A stretch of DNA of 64,000 bases, from NCBI RefSeq assembly GCF_023091745.1, contig NC_068920.1, forward strand, positions 120,121,622 to 120,185,621, written 5' to 3'. The notes beneath the pieces are model-generated. The model was not told the origin of the DNA. It did not search any database and saw nothing but the letters and a program-made list of their open reading frames with translations. The number at the start of each line of letters is the position of its first letter. The first letter of the stretch is position 1. Positions 58,771 through 64,000 of the stretch are shown here, piece by piece. The translations under genes were made by a program, and so were the position numbers. The DNA comes from Budorcas taxicolor. Taxonomy: Eukaryota > Chordata > Mammalia > Artiodactyla > Bovidae.

Positions 58771-61700
58771 GGTTTTCAGTGGTAACCATTCTATTACTTA
58801 GCCCTTTATAGAATGTTTAAATTTTGGCTGTGTACTTTTTCTTTTCCTTAAATTTCCAAAATAGTCTTTTTCTCTAATTACTCGTCTTTCTGTAGCCGCC
58901 TGTCTTTATGGATGCGATGACTTCTTATAAGAAAATAGACTTTTATTTTGGTAATTCATGGATTTCCTCAGGGCTTGGTTATGAAGAGAATAGTAAAGTG
59001 ATTACTTGCCATTTTTATGAATGAAGGACTGAACTGACTTGTATATAAGTTCCTGAGAAGGATGTCTTTTTCAGGGCTGTTCATCCAAAAGGCCACTTCC
59101 CTGCATTTGGAGTGAGGATCTATAATAAGTGTGTGTCCCAGTTTAGGCTGATGTCCTTTCAGGTGGGAAGCAGAAGATTTGACCCTAGATGCTGAAGCTG
59201 CCTTTCCTGCATCCCTGCTCAGTTTAGGGAACATTTCCTAGCCTGTAAGCTGAGCTTATGCTCACTGAACTTGTTTTGTGTGTAGTTATGCTTGTGGTTG
59301 TGGGGCGATGTTGACCCAGCTGTTATACAGCCAGGCCCTCGGTCAGATCACCCCCATTCCCTCTTCCATGCTGGGAGCTTCTACGGGGCTCCCTTGGGAA
59401 GGCCGGGCACATATCCCCTGCGTCTTTGTTACTCATGTTCTGGACTCTGCTCTCCTGGTTTGCTTACTAATACAATTCTGTATATTTTCTATTTTTTCAG
59501 AGATGAAAACTTTCTCTTCTTTGCTGCTGGGGTTTCTTTCTTCCCTTTTGTCTCCCTTATTGTCATTTCAAGGTGATTTTAGTAGTGGGAGGAGGCTAAC
59601 ACTTCTGCCTGTGTGCTATTCTGAACCAGGGTCCTCTGACTGTCCCTCCCCGACCTCTGCAGCATCTCACTCCACGCTGTCCCTCCTGCCCTGTGCAACA
59701 GGCGCTCCTCATCCATGTATGCCATCATGAAATCCTCCTGCCCCTTAGTGCTGCCAGCTCCCTGGTTCTGAGCTTCCTATACTGCCCCCACAGCCTCCTC
59801 CCTTCTGTCCCCCTCCCCAGTATTTCCATCACTAAGCCCCACTCCTCAGTCTAGTGAAGAAACCAGTGGGAAACCTTTCCAAGTTCATTTCTCATCCACC
59901 TCTCCTCTGCCACCCTCCTCTTCCACCCTCCTCTCCTCTCCTTCCTCTGCAGAACCTGCATCCCTTGTTTCTCCCTGTAGGGATAGATCTGCCTTGAGAC
60001 CTGGCACAGACTCTCGGGGTCACACTTGTCAACTTTGTAGACTTAGGGTCACAGTCAGGCCCCAAAAATGTCCTCCTGGCACCCACTGCCATCCTAGGGA
60101 AAGGGGTCTCTGGGTTGTCAGGTCTGGAAGAGGCCTTATGAAATGGAAGGCATTCCATTTTATGGTTTCTAAGGTGAATATCCCCCAGATTTAGAAGGAC
60201 TAGGCCCTGGCTTCTGATCTCTCTGAATGCTGTTACGTCTGGGGCAGGTAGTGGGGTGCAGAGACCTTCAGTTGCCCACGAGTGTGGTAGACTTGTGAAT
60301 GCCCCTGGGATCAAGAAGATCAGTATGGAAGGTCAGTTCCTTTGTTGTTGGGGTCAGAGCACTTGCCTTGCCCTGTCTGTTGATATCTGCCCTGTGCTCC
60401 CTTCAGAGCACCCCCAACTGCCTTCATGGCAGGCCTCGCCTTCCCTTCCTTGTTTGTCTGTATTCTCCTGAGGGTCACAACTGGAACTGGCCTGAGAGGG
60501 CCTGGGACAGAGCTGTCTCCCCCTGCTCTGTCCTCCACACTGTCCCTTGAAGCTGCTGAGGGGTGGGATGGGGGTGGGGGTGACCTGGGGAAGGGGGCTT
60601 GTTCACAGACACCCGACCCTGTGCAGACAGCACCCCCTCAGCTGCCAGAAATTCCTGGGTAGGGGAGAAGTGGCTAGGCCTTCCCCAGCTTGCTCTGGCC
60701 CTAATCAAGATCTCCCTGGACAAAGACCTGGCCCTCACCTCCTCTGCATCAGTGGCACTCTGGACTCTTCCTCTTGTTCAAGGGTTCAAGGCCTTGGGTT
60801 CAGAATGCCTTTTCCCACTTGTCCTACCTCATTGCAAAATAGGATACAGTCATGAGACGTTAACTAATCATTGGGTGATTTCTTTCCAGTCTGTGGTTAG
60901 AGGAGAGAATGGAAACATTGAACGTTGTTGGCACATTGAAGAGTTAGCCTCGGGGAGCCTTGGAGGGGCCTGGCAGGAACTTCACTGTGCAGAAGCGCAG
61001 GGTCAGACAACAGGTACCGAGGTCCAGATGAGCAACCAGGCTTAAGTCCTGCCTGTTCTGCCCGTTGAAACCTTGAGGCCCAGCATACCTGGAGCAGCAA
61101 GCAGCCAGAAGCCAGAGCCCCAGATTCCCCAGCCTCAGATCTACTCTTATCCTCCGGCCAGCAAGATGGGAGAACCCCCAAGAGGCACAAAGAGAAAAGA
61201 ACCAAGAAACTGATCAAACCTGGATAAACCCGAACCTCTTAAATAGCAGTGTCTCACGTGTGTCTTTGCTCTTGTGGGATGTGAGACATGAGTATTGAGG
61301 GGTAGAGTTGTCGCATTTAAAGTTGGTGGGAAATGCCTTTTTTATTTGATTGCAAAAGCTTCCCAGAGTGAGTCATTGTGGAAGGAATGAAGAAGGAGGG
61401 GGTGTGATGCACAGTCAGAAAAGCTAGAGAAACTTCTCTCTCACTGAGCCCTACTAGATTGAAGAACAAGATGAACAGAAAGATCCAGAACAACCCCGTG
61501 GAGAGCCCATTGGCCTGTGAGGCGGGGAGGGACATTTCACGTTCTGTCTTGCTGGTCACACCTCCAGAAACTGCGGAATGAGCTGGCATGGTCCGTGCAA
61601 CTGAGTACTTGTTCAACAAAGAGGGCCTATTAGAGCCCTAAAAACCCCAGCTGTGGCAGATTTTTAATAATATTGCAAACAAAATAGTGTCTGCTTTATT

Positions 61701-61805
61701 CAAAGCATGGGCATTTTTCACTGCTGCTAGACCAGCCCCAAAAGTTACTCTTCTGAGATGGGATTGATTTGTTTGGAGACTCTTGCACTTAGAAGACATC
61801 AAGTT
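58771..61805. other. Downstream flank, no gene recognised
   Basis: 59400-60750 is C/T-rich and gives overlapping frames on both strands (the longest about 150 codons) without domains, start context or splice support. No named repeat. Confidence 0.4.
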
Positions 61806-61915
61806 CAAAAATAATTTTAAAATTAAAAATTTGAATTAATTTTTTATTTACAGAAATGTAGAGCAGAGAGTACCTGTACATTTCCACCCAACTTTCCATA
61901 ATGTTAACATCTTGG

Positions 61916-62352
61916 GTGTGTGTGTGTGTGTTAATGGCTCAGTTGTGCCCAACTCTTTGGGACCCCATGGACTGCAGCCCACTAGGCTCCTCTGTTGATG
62001 GGGATTCTTCAGGCAAGATACTGCAGTGGGTGAAGTGAAGTGAAGTGAAGTCGCTCAGTCATGTCTGACTCTTTGCGACCCCATGGACTGTAACCTACCA
62101 GCTCCTCTGTCCATAGGATTTTCCAGGCAATAGCACTGGAGTGGATTGCCATTTCCTTCTCCAGCGGATCTTCCCAACCCAGGGATCGAACCCAGGTCTC
62201 CCACATTGTAGACAGACGCTTTACCATCTGAGCCACCAGGGAGCAGTGGGTAGCCATTCCCTTCTCTAGGAGTTTTTCCCGACCCAGGGATCAAACCCAG
62301 GTCCCTCATATTGTAGGCAGTTTCTTTACCATCTGAGCCACCAGGGAAGCCC
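61916..62352 (-). mobile_element. Outer Bov-tA SINE, antisense, split by a second copy
   Basis: It begins with a (GT)n run and 'aatggctcagttgtgcccaa', is interrupted at 62031, and resumes at 62252 with 'agccattcccttctctagg' to the reversed head 'ctgagccaccagggaagcc'. The two parts join into one element. Confidence 0.92.
62032..62242 (-). mobile_element. Inner Bov-tA SINE nested in the outer one
   Basis: A full antisense copy ('gaagtgaagtgaagtgaagt' to 'ctgagccaccagggagc') lies between exact gcagtgggt repeats (62023-62031 and 62243-62251), marking insertion into the older SINE. Confidence 0.94.
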
Positions 62353-62884
62353 AGCTTCTGACATGACCACATCAGAGTGATCAAAATGAACACTGAGCCA
62401 GCCAACAACAGGAAATCCACACTGCTCTAATTCTATTTCCTACACTACAGACCTTATGGGAACTTTACCAGTTGTTTCCACTAATGTCCACTGGGGTCCT
62501 ATTCAGGGGCCCACATTATATTTTGTTGTTTTTCTTTGACCTTCTCCAATCTATTAGTTTCTAAACCTCTCCTTGCCTTTCCTGACTTAAATCCTTTTGA
62601 AGAGTACTTGATATTTGTACAGTGACCTTCAGCTTGGACTTGTCTTGTGATTGTTTACTCACGATTAGCATGAGGTTTTGCATTTTTGGCAATAACACCA
62701 CAGAAGTGCTCTTCTGTCCTCAGTGCATCCTGCTGGGGCTCCTGGTGTCAAGATGTCCCATTCCTGGCAGTTTTAACCTTGTTCACTGGATTTCTTCTCT
62801 GTAAGGTTCTTTATCTTTGTAGTTAAGAAATGCCTTGGAGGACATTTGTACATTGAAAAGTTTCTACGTTTAAAACTAACAAAT

Positions 62885-62950
62885 ATCTGAGTTAATGCAG
62901 GTAAAGCACTTAAAGCCTGGTGTGCAGTAAGTGCTTAATGAAGATAGCTG
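62885..62950 (+). mobile_element. MIR SINE 3' fragment
   Basis: 'caggtaaagcacttaaagcc' and 'gtgcagtaagtgcttaatga' match the MIR 3' end in sense. Confidence 0.6.
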
Positions 62951-63424
62951 TTTTTTTTTTTTCATCATCACTATTATTGCTGCCTCTGTCCCATGTCTAT
63001 CCCTGGTTTTCCTCTGGTCTTGGCTACCTTTACTGTTCCCTTCATTATCCTCTGCATCCCCTGCCGATCCAACCCGCACTGGTTACTTCCTCACACTGGG
63101 GCTGGCTCTCAAAATATCTGTGGCAGGGAAGAGCTAGCAGTGTCTTGGCTCACGGGGTTGGGGTGACGCAAGAGCCTCTTGTTACTCCAGGGCAAGGGGA
63201 AAGCCTTGCTAACAGGAGAGTGTATCTCTCTTTATGGGATGTGCTTACAGAACTTCTAGAATGTTCTATAATATGTGCTTATAGAAGTGGCCTTGGCTGG
63301 GGGCTGCTCAGCTGGCCCATAGCCCTCGTAGTAGAGGTCTTGGCCAGGACCTGAAGATCCACGGTCACACTCCTTGTGGACCTGGAGGGACAGGATGATG
63401 GAGGGCCCACCTGGCAGAGGCTTG
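62951..63424. other. Downstream flank, no feature recognised
   Basis: Short frames only, no recognisable domain. Confidence 0.4.
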
Positions 63425-63436
63425 AAATAGGAGTGA

Positions 63437-63657
63437 AAGTGAAAAGTGAAAGTAAAGTCGCTCAGTCGTGTCCGACTCTTTGCGACCCCGTGGACTGTAG
63501 CCCACCAGGTTCCTCCATCCATGGGATTCTCCAGGCAAGAATACTGGAGTGGGTTGCCATTTCCTTCTCCAGGGGAATCTTCCTGACCCAGGGATTGAAC
63601 CCAGGTCTCCCACATTGCAGGCAGACGCTTTACCCTCTGAGCCATTAGGGAAGCCCA
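63437..63657 (-). mobile_element. Bov-tA SINE, antisense, perfect 12-bp TSD
   Basis: It runs from 'aagtgaaaagtgaaagtaaa' to the reversed head 'ctgagccattagggaagccc'. The duplication aaataggagtga is exact at 63425-63436 and 63658-63669, and the copy is close to consensus. Confidence 0.95.
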
Positions 63658-63669
63658 AAATAGGAGTGA

Positions 63670-64000
63670 GCTAGAAGTAAATTCCTTCAAAGAAGTCGGT
63701 GAAGTTTACTCCAGTAAGGCAGTGGGTTGCCTGGCACTGAGCCATCTTCAAGGGTCATCCCAGAGTGGACGGTCTGGTCAGGGGTGGAGGGAGCCCTGAG
63801 CAACCCTCCCTTCCTGCATGGGACAAGGAGGCCCAAGTAAAGCAATGCTGGTTCCCACTGCATGAAAGCAGGGGGTCCTTGGCCAAGGTCAGGAGATGCC
63901 AATGTACTCAAGGTTGCCTGCTACAAAGTGCTGTCCCAGAAGTTCCTTGTCCCAACACACAGAGCTTTGTTTACAGAATGGCTTTCCTTGGCAGTCTTCT
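63670..64000. other. Downstream flank to window end
   Basis: No feature recognised. Confidence 0.4.

Larger units (their letters stand above)
61806..62790. mobile_element. Old interspersed repeat (L1-like) hosting nested SINEs
   Basis: The left part ('tttccacccaactttccata', 'atgttaacatcttgggtg') and right part ('gaagagtacttgatatttgt', 'gaggttttgcatttttggca', 'accacagaagtgctcttctg') resemble widespread old mammalian repeat text. Whether it is one or two elements is unclear. Confidence 0.4.

Noticed and set aside
59278..59730. 150-codon plus-strand frame
   Set aside because: A hydrophobic Leu/Ser-rich translation is what C/T-rich DNA yields. No family recognised.
60599..61045. 148-codon plus-strand frame downstream of B3GNT2
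   Set aside because: No domain, low-complexity C/T-rich context, several overlapping alternatives and no splice or poly(A) support.
1..64000. CRISPR arrays, operons or bacterial mobile elements
   Set aside because: Repeat content, intron-exon structure and base composition are those of a mammalian nuclear genome. No regularly spaced repeats were seen.

Overview
This is nuclear DNA from a ruminant, very probably a bovid. The evidence is the repeat content: about thirty Bov-tA/Bov-A2 SINEs (many with a GCA-repeat tail), two antisense BovB (RTE) LINE copies, CHR-type cetartiodactyl SINEs, and older mammalian L1, L2 and MIR remnants. I cannot separate cattle, buffalo, sheep and goat by eye. No prokaryotic features, CRISPR arrays or genuine tRNA or rRNA genes are present.

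The window holds one protein-coding gene that I can support: B3GNT2, on the plus strand. A CpG island (about 22.6-24.85 kb) contains a TATA-less promoter with GC boxes and an inverted CCAAT box, followed by a non-coding exon 1 ending at a GT donor at 23957. A 29.1-kb intron runs to a pyrimidine-rich acceptor ending at 53066. Exon 2 carries 9 nt of 5'UTR, the whole 397-codon reading frame (53076-54269) and a 3'UTR of about 1.1 kb ending near AATAAA at 55361. The protein is a type II Golgi glycosyltransferase of family GT31, the main poly-N-acetyllactosamine-extending enzyme. The spliced leader has three upstream ATGs. One opens a 22-codon uORF whose TGA overlaps the main ATG (ATGA), and another opens a frame that overlaps the start of the CDS.

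Layout: 1-22.6 kb is the upstream flank, with L1 and CHR remnants at 0.3-3.7 kb, a long L2 relic at about 17.6-20.3 kb and a BovB copy at 20.8-21.7 kb. The CpG island and exon 1 follow. The intron holds many SINEs, a sense-strand ERV LTR (about 31.23-31.58 kb), an antisense ERV LTR (35.73-36.13 kb) with a duplicated edge, and a BovB copy (51.86-52.82 kb) inserted into a MIR. The 55.4-64 kb flank is gene-free as far as I can see and contains a SINE nested inside a SINE. No new multi-gene system was found. The points of most interest are the uORF arrangement, the two intronic LTRs and several precisely datable insertions. All repeat-family names rest on visual recognition, not on a library search.
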